Positions 1 through 9,030 are shown, numbered from the stretch's first letter. The stretch is DNA of 64,000 nucleotides from Lachnospiraceae bacterium (GCA_004558185.1 SFDP01000004.1:8757-72756); one strand, 5' to 3'. The notes: generated from the letters alone by a model not told the origin. A program made the numbers and translations.

Positions 1-498
1 GGAAACAGGAAACACACCTACCGTAATCTGTTGATTGTCTGGCTGCTGACCGGACTGTGGCATGGTGCAAGCTGGAATTTTCTGCTGTGGGGACTTATCT
101 GTTTTGTACTCATCGCCCTGGAAAAAGCCGGGCTGGGGAAAATAATGGAGCGCTTTCCTTTATTGGGACATGGCTATATGTTAGTTGTCATCCCTCTCTT
201 CTGGCTGGTTTTTGCGGTTACTGATCTGGGACAACTGGGGCTTTATTTTACTCGCCTGTTTCCCTTTTTAGAGGATAAGTCACAGGCCGTCTTTGCAGGA
301 GATTTTATCAAGTATATTCGGATATATGCCCCGCCGCTTTTCGCTTCACTGCTATTTTGTATTCCTTTTCCGGGAAAGCTATACAGGAAGACAAAGGCCA
401 CCTTTCTGATGACCTTATTTCTGGTTATTTTATTCTGGCTGTGTATGTACAATCTGTATCAGGGACTGGATAATCCCTTTTTGTACTATCAGTTTTAA
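1..498 (+). CDS. MBOAT family O-acyltransferase, C-terminal part (5' truncated by window edge)
   Basis: The reading frame is open from base 1, so the true start lies outside the window and only the last ~165 residues are visible. It begins with the MBOAT hallmark around a TGLWHGASWNF stretch, whose His is the conserved catalytic residue of DltB/AlgI-type O-acyltransferases. Four or so hydrophobic membrane segments follow. Such polytopic membrane enzymes pass acyl groups, usually acetyl, to extracellular polysaccharides or cell-wall polymers. The next gene, 14 bp downstream, is an SGNH-fold protein, the usual partner that completes the transfer outside the membrane. The family is certain; the acceptor polymer is not visible from sequence. 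Confidence 0.9.
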   Translation, partial: GNRKHTYRNLLIVWLLTGLWHGASWNFLLWGLICFVLIALEKAGLGKIMERFPLLGHGYMLVVIPLFWLVFAVTDLGQLGLYFTRLFPFLEDKSQAVFAGDFIKYIRIYAPPLFASLLFCIPFPGKLYRKTKATFLMTLFLVILFWLCMYNLYQGLDNPFLYYQF

Positions 499-512
499 GC
501 GGGGAGTGGAGC

Positions 513-1481
513 ATGGTAAAAACAAAAAAAAGACAGTGGTCCTATGTGATCATGCTGGGAATAAGCATCACCTTGTTTATTCTGGGCTGGAAGCTGGACT
601 TTATTCATTTAGAACCGCCTGCAGCCGGTACAGAGGCAGAATTCAGAGATGGCTATCGGGAGCTTAGCAGACTGGACTGGTTAAAAGAATTATTTCACTT
701 ACCGGATTCTGCTCCTGACAGCCCAATAGTGAATGAGTCACAGATGCGGCAGGAAGCACAGGAGGAACAGGCTGAGGCAAACGGGGAAGAAGAATTTACC
801 GAGGAAAATATGGCAAATGTGTCAGATAATATGACTGAAGTGTCAGAGAGCGCTGAGCTCATGGATACATCAGAAGCTAATGAAGCTAAAGGAGCAAAGG
901 AGCCCTTCCAGGCGGATACCGCTTACTTTGACGATGCTTTGTTCATTGGCGACTCCCGAACGGTAGGTTTATCCGAATACGGGAATCTTGGGCAGGCAGA
1001 GGTTCTGGCAAATTCAGGGATGAGTGTCTATAAAATCAAGGAAGCCAGCTTTCCGCTGAAAAATGGTGAGAAGGTAAAGCTGGAAGAGCTGCTTGCAGAC
1101 CGGAAGTTTGGAAAAATTTATGTGATGCTGGGGATCAATGAGCTGGGCTACGATTTTGACCAGACCGTTAAAAAGTATCAGGAGGTGGTGAAGCTGCTTC
1201 AGGATACCCAGCCTGAGGCGATTATTTTCCTGCAGGCCAATCTGCATATTTCCAAAGAAAAATCGGACACCTCCCCTTATTATAATAATGAAAATATTAA
1301 TCGTTTTAATCAGGCGGTAAGTGAAATGGCTGACGGGGAGAGCATTTTTTATCTGGATGTAAATCCTCTGTTTGATGATGCACAGGGCTGTCTGGCTTCG
1401 GAATATACTACAGATCATACGCATATTCTGGGCAAATATTACAGTACCTGGGTAGAGTGGCTTCTGACCCAGGCCAGGTAA
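513..1481 (+). CDS. Membrane-anchored SGNH/GDSL-type protein, partner of the MBOAT acyltransferase
   Basis: A 322-residue protein with an N-terminal transmembrane anchor (about residues 10-28), an acidic low-complexity linker rich in Glu, Ala and Asn (about 70-140), then an SGNH domain. The four SGNH blocks can be read: block I FIGDSRT with the nucleophile Ser, a Gly/Asn block in LGINELG, and a final DHTH block giving the catalytic Asp and His. Proteins of this kind act outside the membrane with MBOAT proteins to O-acetylate, or deacetylate, exported polymers. It lies 14 bp after the MBOAT gene and is probably cotranscribed with it. The start is the ATG after GGGGAGTGGAGC. Whether it is a transferase or an esterase cannot be decided here. 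Confidence 0.82.
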   Translation: MVKTKKRQWSYVIMLGISITLFILGWKLDFIHLEPPAAGTEAEFRDGYRELSRLDWLKELFHLPDSAPDSPIVNESQMRQEAQEEQAEANGEEEFTEENMANVSDNMTEVSESAELMDTSEANEAKGAKEPFQADTAYFDDALFIGDSRTVGLSEYGNLGQAEVLANSGMSVYKIKEASFPLKNGEKVKLEELLADRKFGKIYVMLGINELGYDFDQTVKKYQEVVKLLQDTQPEAIIFLQANLHISKEKSDTSPYYNNENINRFNQAVSEMADGESIFYLDVNPLFDDAQGCLASEYTTDHTHILGKYYSTWVEWLLTQAR

Positions 1482-1553
1482 AGGGTGATCCTCTGTTAGA
1501 GGTGTCAGAAATCGATAGATTTTTATTGATTAAAAAAATTCAGGAGAAAAACG

Positions 1554-2657
1554 GTGCCTAATATCAATCTACTGATTAAGCCGGCCTCCGGGCTGTGCAA
1601 TATGCGCTGCAGCTATTGCTTTTATCATGATGAAGCCTTGAACCGCCAAACAGCCTCCTACGGAATGATGGAGGAAGATACTTTGGAGGCGGTCATTCAG
1701 AAGGCCATTGCCTTTTCAGATACGGACTGTACCATTGCCTATCAGGGAGGAGAGCCTACCTTAAGAGGTCTGGATTTTTTTCGGCGATCCATCCAACTGC
1801 AAAATAAGCATAATACGAGAAAAATACGAATCCATAATGCGATCCAGACCAATGGCCTTCTTCTGGATGATGACTGGGCCGAATTCCTCCATGATAATCA
1901 TTTTCTGGTGGGGATATCTCTGGATGGAATACAGTTTACCCATGACCGACTGCGAACAGACCAGGCAGGAAGGGGAACCTTTCAGCGGGTGATGGAGGCT
2001 GTCGGCCTGTTGAAAAAGCATAAGGTGGAGTTTAATATTCTGACGGTAGTGAACGCCCTGACGGCAAAGAAAATCAGCCGGATTTATTCCTTCTATCGGG
2101 AGCAGGGCTTTGATTATCTACAGTTTATTCCCTGCCTGAATCCTCTGGAGGGGGGAGGGGAGCAGTATGAATATACTCTTACGCCAAAGGCCTTTGGTCA
2201 TTTTTTAAATACCCTGTTTGATTTGTGGTATCAGGAGCTGCTGGAAGGAAGAAGGGTTCATATTCAGCTTTTTGAGGAATACATTCGTATGCTTTACGGG
2301 CAGATGCCAAAAGTGTGCGGAATGCTTGGAGTTTGCTCCTGCCAGAATGTGGTGGAGGCAGACGGGGAGGTATATCCCTGTGATTTTTATGTTCTGGATC
2401 AGTACAAGCTGGGAAAGCTGACGGAAAAGTCCATGGAGGATATCCAAAACAAGCGGAAGGAAATCCGTTTCATTGAGCAATCTCTGCCTGTGCCGGAGGA
2501 ATGCAGAGAGTGCAGGTATTATCCGCTGTGCAGAGGCGGGTGCCGCCGTTATCGCCAGCCGGTGCATTGCTTCTGCGAATCCTACAAAGCCTTTTTTGAC
2601 TATTGCCTTAAGCGATTGGAAAAGGCAGCAGTGATGTATGCCGAAGCCCTAAATTAA
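1554..2657 (+). CDS. Anaerobic sulfatase maturase (radical SAM/SPASM)
   Basis: A 367-residue radical SAM enzyme. The AdoMet cluster motif CxxxCxxC is at about residues 15-22 (CNMRCSYC), followed by YQGGEPTL, typical of the GGEP step. A SPASM-type C-terminus carries seven or more Cys (CGMLGVCSCQN, YPCDFYV, CRECRYYPLCRGGC) for two extra Fe-S clusters. Length and motifs match anSME, which oxidises the active-site Cys or Ser of a sulfatase to formylglycine without oxygen. The start is a GTG with CAGGAGAAAA upstream. A Cys-type sulfatase lies 3.7 kb downstream at 6326-7678, the obvious client. A terminator follows, so this gene is separate from the regulated carrier operon. Confidence 0.9.
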   Translation: MPNINLLIKPASGLCNMRCSYCFYHDEALNRQTASYGMMEEDTLEAVIQKAIAFSDTDCTIAYQGGEPTLRGLDFFRRSIQLQNKHNTRKIRIHNAIQTNGLLLDDDWAEFLHDNHFLVGISLDGIQFTHDRLRTDQAGRGTFQRVMEAVGLLKKHKVEFNILTVVNALTAKKISRIYSFYREQGFDYLQFIPCLNPLEGGGEQYEYTLTPKAFGHFLNTLFDLWYQELLEGRRVHIQLFEEYIRMLYGQMPKVCGMLGVCSCQNVVEADGEVYPCDFYVLDQYKLGKLTEKSMEDIQNKRKEIRFIEQSLPVPEECRECRYYPLCRGGCRRYRQPVHCFCESYKAFFDYCLKRLEKAAVMYAEALN

Positions 2658-2767
2658 TTGGGGAAGCAGCTGCCGGGGAAAACAAATATTGAAATAAGGC
2701 TACCGCAATCCCACTGGCGTTAGACGGTGGGTTAAGGTAGTTAAATAGTGACGAGTAAGTAAAAGAA

Positions 2768-2816
2768 GGATCGGTACAAAGCTCCTGCGAAGGAGCATTG
2801 CGCCGATCTTTTTTTC
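2768..2816 (+). terminator. Rho-independent terminator after the sulfatase maturase
   Basis: GATCGG (2769-2774) pairs with CCGATC (2803-2808), and inside it GCTCCT pairs with AGGAGC around a GCGA loop. A run of seven T follows at 2809-2815. It closes the 1-2657 unit. The stretch from here to the promoter at 3034 holds no convincing ORF, only A/T-rich sequence and a short TGAATAGTTACA motif (2859-2870) also seen at 19229. Confidence 0.85.
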
Positions 2817-2967
2817 CTGCAAGCAGGATGTTCATTTCATTGAACCTTTGCAGGGCTCTGAATAGTTACAAAAATAAAAGGAATAAGACAGAATAAACGG
2901 ATAAAATCACCACAAAAAAAATATAAAGAAGGAAAAAGGGGGCGAATGTGACAAAAAATAAAAAAAA

Positions 2968-3062
2968 TCCATACAACATTTATGAAAAACGACCTATTCC
3001 ATACAACTTTTTAATAAAAATAAATAACTTGTGTTGTATATAGAGGTTTCTCATGCTATATT
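2968..3062 (+). promoter_or_regulatory. Sigma-A promoter with three ATACAAC operator half-sites
   Basis: The -35 TTGTAT (3034-3039) and -10 TATATT (3057-3062) are 17 bp apart, with TG at 3054-3055 giving an extended -10. Two copies of TCCATACAAC stand at 2968-2977 and 2998-3007, exactly 30 bp apart. An inverted copy, GTTGTATA (3033-3040), covers the -35. This is the expected layout for a repressor that loops or blocks the promoter. The likely binder is the GntR/LacI-type regulator encoded at 7756-8895 in the same unit. The promoter is read from sequence; the operator role is inferred. Confidence 0.65.
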
Positions 3063-3161
3063 TGCCTTACCAGCAGGGAGGAACAGGAAAAAGAAGAGGT
3101 TATTAAAGGAATAAGAAAAACGGAGGTTGAAGAAGGCTTGCTTCTGAAACCCGGATTAAAT

Positions 3162-3192
3162 GCTGCATCAGGCAGCGGAAAGAGAGGAAAAA
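3162..3192 (+). promoter_or_regulatory. GCTGC-hairpin/SD leader cassette upstream of the tctC-like gene
   Basis: GCTGC (3162-3166) pairs with GCAGC (3172-3176). The spacer GGAAAGAGAGGAAAAA, containing the ribosome-binding site, then leads to the ATG at 3193. This is one of six copies in the window with the hairpin ending 15-16 nt before the start codon. A shared GATTAAATGCTGC precedes the copies at 3162, 35893 and, with one base more, 61435. Confidence 0.6.
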
Positions 3193-4158
3193 ATGAAAAA
3201 GAGATTTTTAAGCAGTGTTTTGGCTCTGGTTATGGTAATAGTTTTGCTGGCAGGCTGCGGAGGTTCAAAAACGACAAGCTGGACGGTTACCTGTCCCTGG
3301 GCTCCCTCCGGTGTGGCAGCCATGGTCAGCCAGAAGGCGGCCTCCCTGTCCACTGAATACTCTGACAGCATTATTCTGGTAGCAGATGCAATTAAAGGCG
3401 ATGCAGCAACCGTGAATACCTGGGTAGCGGACACTAAGGCAGGAGACCCCGAATTGGTATTTGCAGGAGAAGGCCTGTTTGCCATTACCTCTATTTTGGA
3501 TCCGGCAAAATTACAGTTTACCTATGATGACTTTGTCTTTGTAGAAAACCTGTATTCTTCCGTATTCGTCATGTCCGCAGATGCTTCCCTAGGCATTAAG
3601 AGCATTGACGATTTGAAGGCTTACCTGGAAACGGTTGAGGAGGTGAGTGTAGCAACCAACGGAGCTACCGGCTCAGAGGCATTTCTGGCGGCCTCACTTC
3701 TGGGCGCTATGGGCTATGGGAATAAATTGAAGCTCACCCCTTACAGCTCGGCAGCAGAGGCAGCACAGGCAGTGGTAAGGGGGGAGACCAATCTGGCCGT
3801 ATCCCATCAGTCACAGATTCTGGAATCCTATCAGCAAAATGGAGTTACCATTGTATGTGCATTCGATGAATCCGACATTACAGAGGGTGTATTTGCAGGT
3901 ATAGAAGGAGTTGGTAAGTATGGATATCCTTATTTCCGTAATCGCTGCTTCGTGCTTGCCCGCTCCGGTACCGAAGCGAAGGTGGTAGAGGAACTGAAAG
4001 CGTTGTATGATGACATTCTGTCGGATGAAGAGATGAAGACCTGGCTGGTGGACACCATGATGCTGGAGGTGGATACCATGACTGAAGCTGATGTACAGGC
4101 TCATATTCAGAATGTACAGAATATTGTAAACGAATATTATGATTTGGTCGTACAGTAA
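3193..4158 (+). CDS. Tripartite tricarboxylate-type transporter, substrate-binding lipoprotein (TctC family)
   Basis: The ATG at 3193 was chosen over an earlier in-frame ATG at 3160 because AGAGGAAA precedes it and the signal peptide starts there (MKKRF, hydrophobic core, LLAGC lipobox). The mature protein of ~300 residues begins WTVTCPWAPSGVAA, the TctC/Bug-family entry to the ligand site. It captures a small organic anion outside the cell and hands it to the TctA/TctB membrane pair encoded next. The operon also encodes a sulfatase, so the ligand may be a sulfated compound or its desulfated product; this is inference. It is the first gene after a regulated promoter. Confidence 0.88.
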   Translation: MKKRFLSSVLALVMVIVLLAGCGGSKTTSWTVTCPWAPSGVAAMVSQKAASLSTEYSDSIILVADAIKGDAATVNTWVADTKAGDPELVFAGEGLFAITSILDPAKLQFTYDDFVFVENLYSSVFVMSADASLGIKSIDDLKAYLETVEEVSVATNGATGSEAFLAASLLGAMGYGNKLKLTPYSSAAEAAQAVVRGETNLAVSHQSQILESYQQNGVTIVCAFDESDITEGVFAGIEGVGKYGYPYFRNRCFVLARSGTEAKVVEELKALYDDILSDEEMKTWLVDTMMLEVDTMTEADVQAHIQNVQNIVNEYYDLVVQ

Positions 4159-4259
4159 AATCCTTTTGGGGATGGGCAGCCCGGATGGGAGGCTCATCCC
4201 CTTTGTAGAGAGAGGGAAGCTGTGCACAGGTGTATGAGCAAGAAAGGAGTGACAGATCA

Positions 4260-4787
4260 ATGAAAGAAAAAATAACCTGGCTGGATCGATTGGATGCCGG
4301 AAGGGATACCCTGGGAAAGAGGTTGGCAGCCAAAGAAATCCAGCTTCCCACAGAACTGATTGCAGGAGGCTTCTTTTTCCTTTTGGCTATCGTGATTTAT
4401 ATCATTATGCCTAATCAGGTAGCTGTTGCGGATTCGGATGTGGTAAACGGAAGAGCATTTCCCACCCTGCTTGTAGGTCTGATGCTGGTTTTCAGTCTGG
4501 TTCTGCTGGTGCAGGAATGGATTAAAGTAAAAGTAAAAAAGCAGCCTCTGACAACGAAGAAGATAAATCTCCTGGTGGAGATAAAGGCTCTGGCTATTCT
4601 GGGGATTTTGCTTATTACCTATTTCCTCTGCCGCATAACCAATCTGTTTGTCATTGGCGCCTGCTTCTGCTGCCTGGGCTTTCTGGTGTATTTCAGGTGC
4701 CGTAAGGTAAGCTACTATGTAATCACTCTGACGATGGCCGTATTAATCTGGGCGGCCTTTCGATTCGGACTGAATGTCAGCTTTTAG
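4260..4787 (+). CDS. Tripartite tricarboxylate-type transporter, small membrane subunit (TctB family)
   Basis: A 175-residue protein with four predicted membrane helices (about 32-52, 68-88, 108-127, 130-170) after a charged N-terminus. This is the size and topology of TctB. The start is the ATG at 4260 with AAAGGAG upstream, rather than an in-frame ATG at 4230. It is weakly conserved in sequence, as usual for the family. The call rests on size, topology and its place between TctC- and TctA-like genes. The next gene begins 17 bp after its stop. Confidence 0.82.
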   Translation: MKEKITWLDRLDAGRDTLGKRLAAKEIQLPTELIAGGFFFLLAIVIYIIMPNQVAVADSDVVNGRAFPTLLVGLMLVFSLVLLVQEWIKVKVKKQPLTTKKINLLVEIKALAILGILLITYFLCRITNLFVIGACFCCLGFLVYFRCRKVSYYVITLTMAVLIWAAFRFGLNVSF

Positions 4788-4804
4788 GAAAGGAGGAAAA
4801 GAAT

Positions 4805-6307
4805 ATGCTGGAATTTATCGGACCGGCGCTGGAGCACCTGTTTACCCTGGAAAACTTTTTATGGATGAATCTGGGAATTTTCATTGGCTCTGTTTTTGCG
4901 GCGATTCCCGGACTTACGGTTATCCTGTGTGTGATTCTGTTTTTGCCCTTTACCTATAAAATGACGGCAATTCCCGGCATGATGTTTCTTTTGGGCATCT
5001 ACTGTGCAGGTGGCTATGGGGGAAGTGTATCTGCAATCCTGATCAACACTCCGGGTACTCCCCATGCTGCCACAACCATGATGGACGGGCATCCGCTGTC
5101 CAAAAGGGGAAGAACAAAGGCCGCTTTAAGGATTGCTTTGTATGCTTCTGCTTTTGGAGGAGTCTTTTCTGCTCTAATGCTGCTGTTTTTAGGGCCACAG
5201 GTGGCACAGGTGGCAGCCCGGCTGGGTACGGCAGAATACTTTATGGTATGCCTTTTTGGATTGACCATTATTGCGGGAGTATCAGGAAAAAGCATGATTA
5301 AGGGGATCATTTCTGCCTGTATAGGATTGCTGATTTCATGCATTGGAGCAGATCCCCTGACCAGCTACGACCGATTTACCTTTGGTATATCCCGGCTTTA
5401 TTTAGGGCTGGATCTGGCAATCTGCCTGATTGGACTGTTTGCCCTGGTAGAAATTTTAAGTAAGGCAGAAAAGAAACCGGGGCCTTTGGTTCTGGATACG
5501 GAAAAGATGAACGATAAGGGGGAGATTACCAAAGAGGAGTATAAGAGGATGCTCCGGCCTACGCTCATTTCCTCACTGCTGGGAGTGATGGTGGGAATTA
5601 TCCCCGGTACGGGAGCCTCAGAGGCTTCCTGGCTGGCCTATGATCGGGCCAGAGCAATGTCCAGGCATAAGGAGGAATTTGGCAAGGGCTCTGTGGAGGG
5701 TATTGCAGCAGCAGAGGCAGCCAACAATGCGGTGACCGGAGCAACCCTGATTCCGCTGCTGACCATGGGCATTCCGGGAGACGGTACTGTGGCCATCATG
5801 CTGTCTGCCCTGATGATTAATGGACTGAATCCGGGACTGAGCTTGTTTACCACTCAGGGAGACATTATGTATGCCATTATGATTGGCCTGGTATTTGTCA
5901 ATCTGTTTATGCTGCTGCAGGGGCAGTTTTTAACGAAGCTGTTTGCTAAGGTGGTTTCTATTCCCCAGGAAATCCTGACACCGATTATCGTAATTTTCTG
6001 CTTTGCAGGAGCCTATTCCGTAAATAAGAACTATTTTGATGTGGGAGTGGCATTGCTTTTTGCCATAGCTGCATGGTTTTTGCGAAAGCTGGATATGCCG
6101 CCGGTTCCTATCTTATTGGGGATGGTGCTGGGAAATATGACCGAAACCAATTTTAGAAGGGCATTACTATTGTCCAATGGTAATCCTGCGGTTTTTGTCA
6201 GCAGTATTTATTGCATTATTTTCCTGGCATTAACCGTTTTTGCAATAGCTGCTCTGGTGCGCAGTAAGATGAAGGAAGCAAAAACAGATAAAAGGGGAGA
6301 AGAGTAA
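4805..6307 (+). CDS. Tripartite tricarboxylate-type transporter, large permease subunit (TctA family)
   Basis: A 500-residue polytopic protein with about twelve hydrophobic segments and strong TctA signatures: an N-terminal GYGGSVSAILINTPGTP loop, and in the second half IIPGTGASEASWLAYDRA with NNAVTGATLIPLLTMGIPGD. TctA forms the ion-coupled translocation path for a solute delivered by the TctC binding protein. The SD is AAAGGAGG just ahead of the ATG. The gene sits between tctB and the sulfatase, and a 3'-terminal charged tail ends 18 bp before the sulfatase start. Confidence 0.93.
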   Translation: MLEFIGPALEHLFTLENFLWMNLGIFIGSVFAAIPGLTVILCVILFLPFTYKMTAIPGMMFLLGIYCAGGYGGSVSAILINTPGTPHAATTMMDGHPLSKRGRTKAALRIALYASAFGGVFSALMLLFLGPQVAQVAARLGTAEYFMVCLFGLTIIAGVSGKSMIKGIISACIGLLISCIGADPLTSYDRFTFGISRLYLGLDLAICLIGLFALVEILSKAEKKPGPLVLDTEKMNDKGEITKEEYKRMLRPTLISSLLGVMVGIIPGTGASEASWLAYDRARAMSRHKEEFGKGSVEGIAAAEAANNAVTGATLIPLLTMGIPGDGTVAIMLSALMINGLNPGLSLFTTQGDIMYAIMIGLVFVNLFMLLQGQFLTKLFAKVVSIPQEILTPIIVIFCFAGAYSVNKNYFDVGVALLFAIAAWFLRKLDMPPVPILLGMVLGNMTETNFRRALLLSNGNPAVFVSSIYCIIFLALTVFAIAALVRSKMKEAKTDKRGEE

Positions 6308-6325
6308 AGTAAAGGAGAGAGTTCT

Positions 6326-7678
6326 ATGGCATATAATATTATTTTTTATTTTACGGATCAACAGAGGGCGGATACCTGTGGCTGCTACGGGCAGCCTCTG
6401 AATGTAACCCCAACACTGGACAGGCTGGCTAAAGAGGGTGTAAAATTTGAATATGCCTTTTCACCGCAGCCGGTGTGTGGTCCCTGTCGGGCATTATTCC
6501 AGACCGGGAAATACCCTACCGAAACCGGCTGCTTTCGCAACAATATCATGCTCCCCACCGGGATAAAAACGTTGGCCAACTATATTGAAGAAGCAGGATA
6601 CGAAACGGCATACATCGGTAAGTGGCATCTGGCCAGCGATGGAGAACTGGAGAAGCCTCCGGTAATTGATCACACGGTTACGGCTGTTCCCCGGGAACTC
6701 AGAGGCGGCTATAGCGGATTTTGGCGGGCTGCGGATGTACTGGAATTCACCTCTCATGGCTATGACGGTTATGTCTTTGACGAGAATAATGAGAGGATTG
6801 ACTTTACTGGCTACCGGGCGGACTGCATTACCGATCTGGCTCTGGATTTTTTTGACCAGAGAGATGAGAAGAAACCCTTTTTTATGACCATTTCCCATAT
6901 TGAACCCCACCATCAGAATGACCATAACCACTATGAGGGGCCTGAAGGCTCTAAGGAACGGTTTAGGGATTACATTCTGCCGGAGGATTTAAAGGTGCTG
7001 AGGGGAGATGCAGACAGGGAATATCCCGATTATCTGGGAGCCTGTGCCAGCCTGGATGAGAATCTGGGCAGGCTGATTGAAAGGCTGAAGGAAAAGGGGC
7101 TGTATGAGAATACCATCATTATTTTCGGCGCAGATCATGGTTCTCATTTCAGAACCAGAAATCAGGACAGTCATCTGCTGGGCTATGATGATTATAAGCG
7201 GAGCTGCCATGATGCGGCTTTAAGGGTGCCCCTGGTCATTGCGGGAGGACCCTACAAAGGTGGTATTACCGTAAAAGAATTGGTCAGCATGGAGAGTCTG
7301 CCCAAGACGATTCTGGCCATGGCCGGTGTGGAGGTGGGAGCTGCCATGATTGGTGAGAACCTCCTTGACGTAGTGCAGAAGAAAAATCCGGAAAGGCCCA
7401 ATGAGGTATTTGCACAGATTTCAGAAAGTCGTGTGGGAAGATGTATTCGTACACCGGAATATACTTATTCTGTGTATGCGCCTAAGGTTCATGGAGGAGT
7501 GGCAGCGGCAGCGAAGGAGTATGCGGATGATTTCCTTTACGATATGACAAAGGACCCTTATCAGCTGACGAATGTGGTGTCCGATCCTGCTTACGCAGAA
7601 ATAAAAGAAGACTTGCGCAGTCGGCTGCTGAATTGGATTGAACAGGCAGAGGGAAGCAGACCCATAATCCATGATTGA
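6326..7678 (+). CDS. Sulfatase, cysteine-type (formylglycine-dependent)
   Basis: A 450-residue alkaline-phosphatase-fold sulfatase without a signal peptide, so cytoplasmic. Metal ligands are visible in YFTDQQRADTCGCYG near the N-terminus and GADHGSHF around residue 270. The GKWHL element is near residue 95. The active-site signature is C51-G-P-C-R55: the first Cys is the residue converted to formylglycine, but the usual Ser/Ala/Thr at the fourth position is a second Cys. Cys-type maturation fits the anSME gene at 1554. Placement right after a TctABC carrier suggests that an imported sulfate ester is hydrolysed inside. The substrate is unknown; glycan and small-molecule sulfatases look alike at this level. 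Confidence 0.9.
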   Translation: MAYNIIFYFTDQQRADTCGCYGQPLNVTPTLDRLAKEGVKFEYAFSPQPVCGPCRALFQTGKYPTETGCFRNNIMLPTGIKTLANYIEEAGYETAYIGKWHLASDGELEKPPVIDHTVTAVPRELRGGYSGFWRAADVLEFTSHGYDGYVFDENNERIDFTGYRADCITDLALDFFDQRDEKKPFFMTISHIEPHHQNDHNHYEGPEGSKERFRDYILPEDLKVLRGDADREYPDYLGACASLDENLGRLIERLKEKGLYENTIIIFGADHGSHFRTRNQDSHLLGYDDYKRSCHDAALRVPLVIAGGPYKGGITVKELVSMESLPKTILAMAGVEVGAAMIGENLLDVVQKKNPERPNEVFAQISESRVGRCIRTPEYTYSVYAPKVHGGVAAAAKEYADDFLYDMTKDPYQLTNVVSDPAYAEIKEDLRSRLLNWIEQAEGSRPIIHD

Positions 7679-7755
7679 GGGGATAGGAGCTGCACCTTCT
7701 TTGGTGTATGGTTACCTGGCCGTATGCGTATCAAAATAGAAGTAAGGAGTTTGGG

Positions 7756-8895
7756 ATGGAAGAAAGGGTGAGCAATTCAGGGAGGAAAACGCAAAAAGTA
7801 TATCTTTGGATGAGAACCTATATTGATGAAAATAAGTTTGCAAACAGTGGAAAGCTTCCTTCGGAAAACGTTCTGAGCATACGTTTGTCGGTCAGTCGGG
7901 AAACGGTTCGGTTAGCCTTTAAGCGGCTGGAAGAGGAAGGACTGATTCGCCGGGTAAAGGGCAGCGGAACGTTTATTAATAAAGAAGTGGCTCTGACTAA
8001 GGAGTTGGGAGGAAGTGGCGGAAAGATTAAAGTGGGCTTGATTTTGCAGGGACAGGATACTGCAGCCAATTCTTCTCTGATTGAGGGGATACGAGGTGTA
8101 GTCTCTGAGGACGAGGTGGACCTGAGAATCTTTCTTACGGACAATAAGTTCGTCAATGAGCGGCGCTGCCTCCAGACGATAATTCATCAGGACTTCCAAG
8201 GCTTTATTGTAGATGGGGTGAAGGCCAGTATGCTGAATCAGAACCTGGACTGCTATGAGCAGATTTATCAGAAAAAGATTCCTGTAATCTTTTATAACAA
8301 TTACTACAAAAACCTGAAATATCCTCATGTTACGGTAAATGACAGACAGTGTGCCAATCGCCTGATGGCTCTTTTAATTAAAGCAGGGCACAGACGGATC
8401 GCAGGGATTTTCAATTATGATAATTACCAGAGCATAGAGAAATTTCAAGGTATGACTGCGGCTATGCGGCGTTATGATGTGGAATTCCAGGATGACTATA
8501 TTAAATGGTATATTTCTGATGAGAGTCATGAATCCCGTTTTGAACGTTCTGTGGAAAAGTTTCTTAAGAACCTGCCCCAGTGTACTGCCATAGTTTGCTG
8601 CAATGTAATGATTTATCGGCTGGTACAGCAGATTGTAGAAGGGATGGGAAAAAGCATTCCCGAGGACTATTCTGTGGTCTGCTTCGATTATTCCGGGGAT
8701 GATTGGAGAGAAAAAGGGATTACCTGCTCCATACATCAGGGAAATCAGATTGGACAAGAGGTAGCGACCCGATTGCTGAAGATGATTAAAAACAGGGAAT
8801 GGAAGGAGGAAAAATATTCCTGCGTACTGTCACCACAGATTTTTGTGGGAAATTCAATCGGACAGGCCCGGCACAAAGTATTCTGTCAGAGCTAA
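7756..8895 (+). CDS. GntR-type HTH / LacI-type ligand-domain transcriptional regulator (AraR-like architecture)
   Basis: A 379-residue regulator. The ATG at 7756 has AAGGAG six bases upstream, unlike the longer frame from 7708. Residues ~10-80 form a GntR winged helix (SENVLSIRLSVSRETVRLAF, then RVKGSGTFI). The remaining ~290 residues have the periplasmic-binding-protein fold used by LacI/GalR effector domains (HVTVNDRQCANRLMALLI, AGHRRIAGI). This two-part architecture is that of B. subtilis AraR. It closes the carrier-sulfatase unit and is probably its ligand-released repressor, acting at the ATACAAC sites near 2968-3040. The effector is unknown. Confidence 0.85.
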   Translation: MEERVSNSGRKTQKVYLWMRTYIDENKFANSGKLPSENVLSIRLSVSRETVRLAFKRLEEEGLIRRVKGSGTFINKEVALTKELGGSGGKIKVGLILQGQDTAANSSLIEGIRGVVSEDEVDLRIFLTDNKFVNERRCLQTIIHQDFQGFIVDGVKASMLNQNLDCYEQIYQKKIPVIFYNNYYKNLKYPHVTVNDRQCANRLMALLIKAGHRRIAGIFNYDNYQSIEKFQGMTAAMRRYDVEFQDDYIKWYISDESHESRFERSVEKFLKNLPQCTAIVCCNVMIYRLVQQIVEGMGKSIPEDYSVVCFDYSGDDWREKGITCSIHQGNQIGQEVATRLLKMIKNREWKEEKYSCVLSPQIFVGNSIGQARHKVFCQS

Positions 8896-8900
8896 GGAAG

Positions 8901-8940
8901 GAAAAGCTGCGTAGCAGCGGTTTTGCGAATGGGTTCTGAA
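8901..8940 (+). repeat. Dispersed intergenic hairpin repeat, copy 1
   Basis: GAAAAGCTGCGTAGCAGC followed by GGTTTTGCGAATGGGTTCTGAA. The same block recurs at 19192-19231 with few changes, and both copies directly follow the end of an operon. GCTGC pairs with GCAGC. It resembles a short dispersed intergenic repeat rather than a terminator, since no T-run follows. Between here and the Nudix gene the only other structure is the hairpin at 9031-9080. Confidence 0.5.
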
Positions 8941-9030
8941 TGGCTGCAGCATTAAAAAAATCTGATGCTTGTATCTTGCGCAGTCGGCTGCTTATATGCT
9001 AAGATGTGCATAACAGGCTGCATTCGTTGC

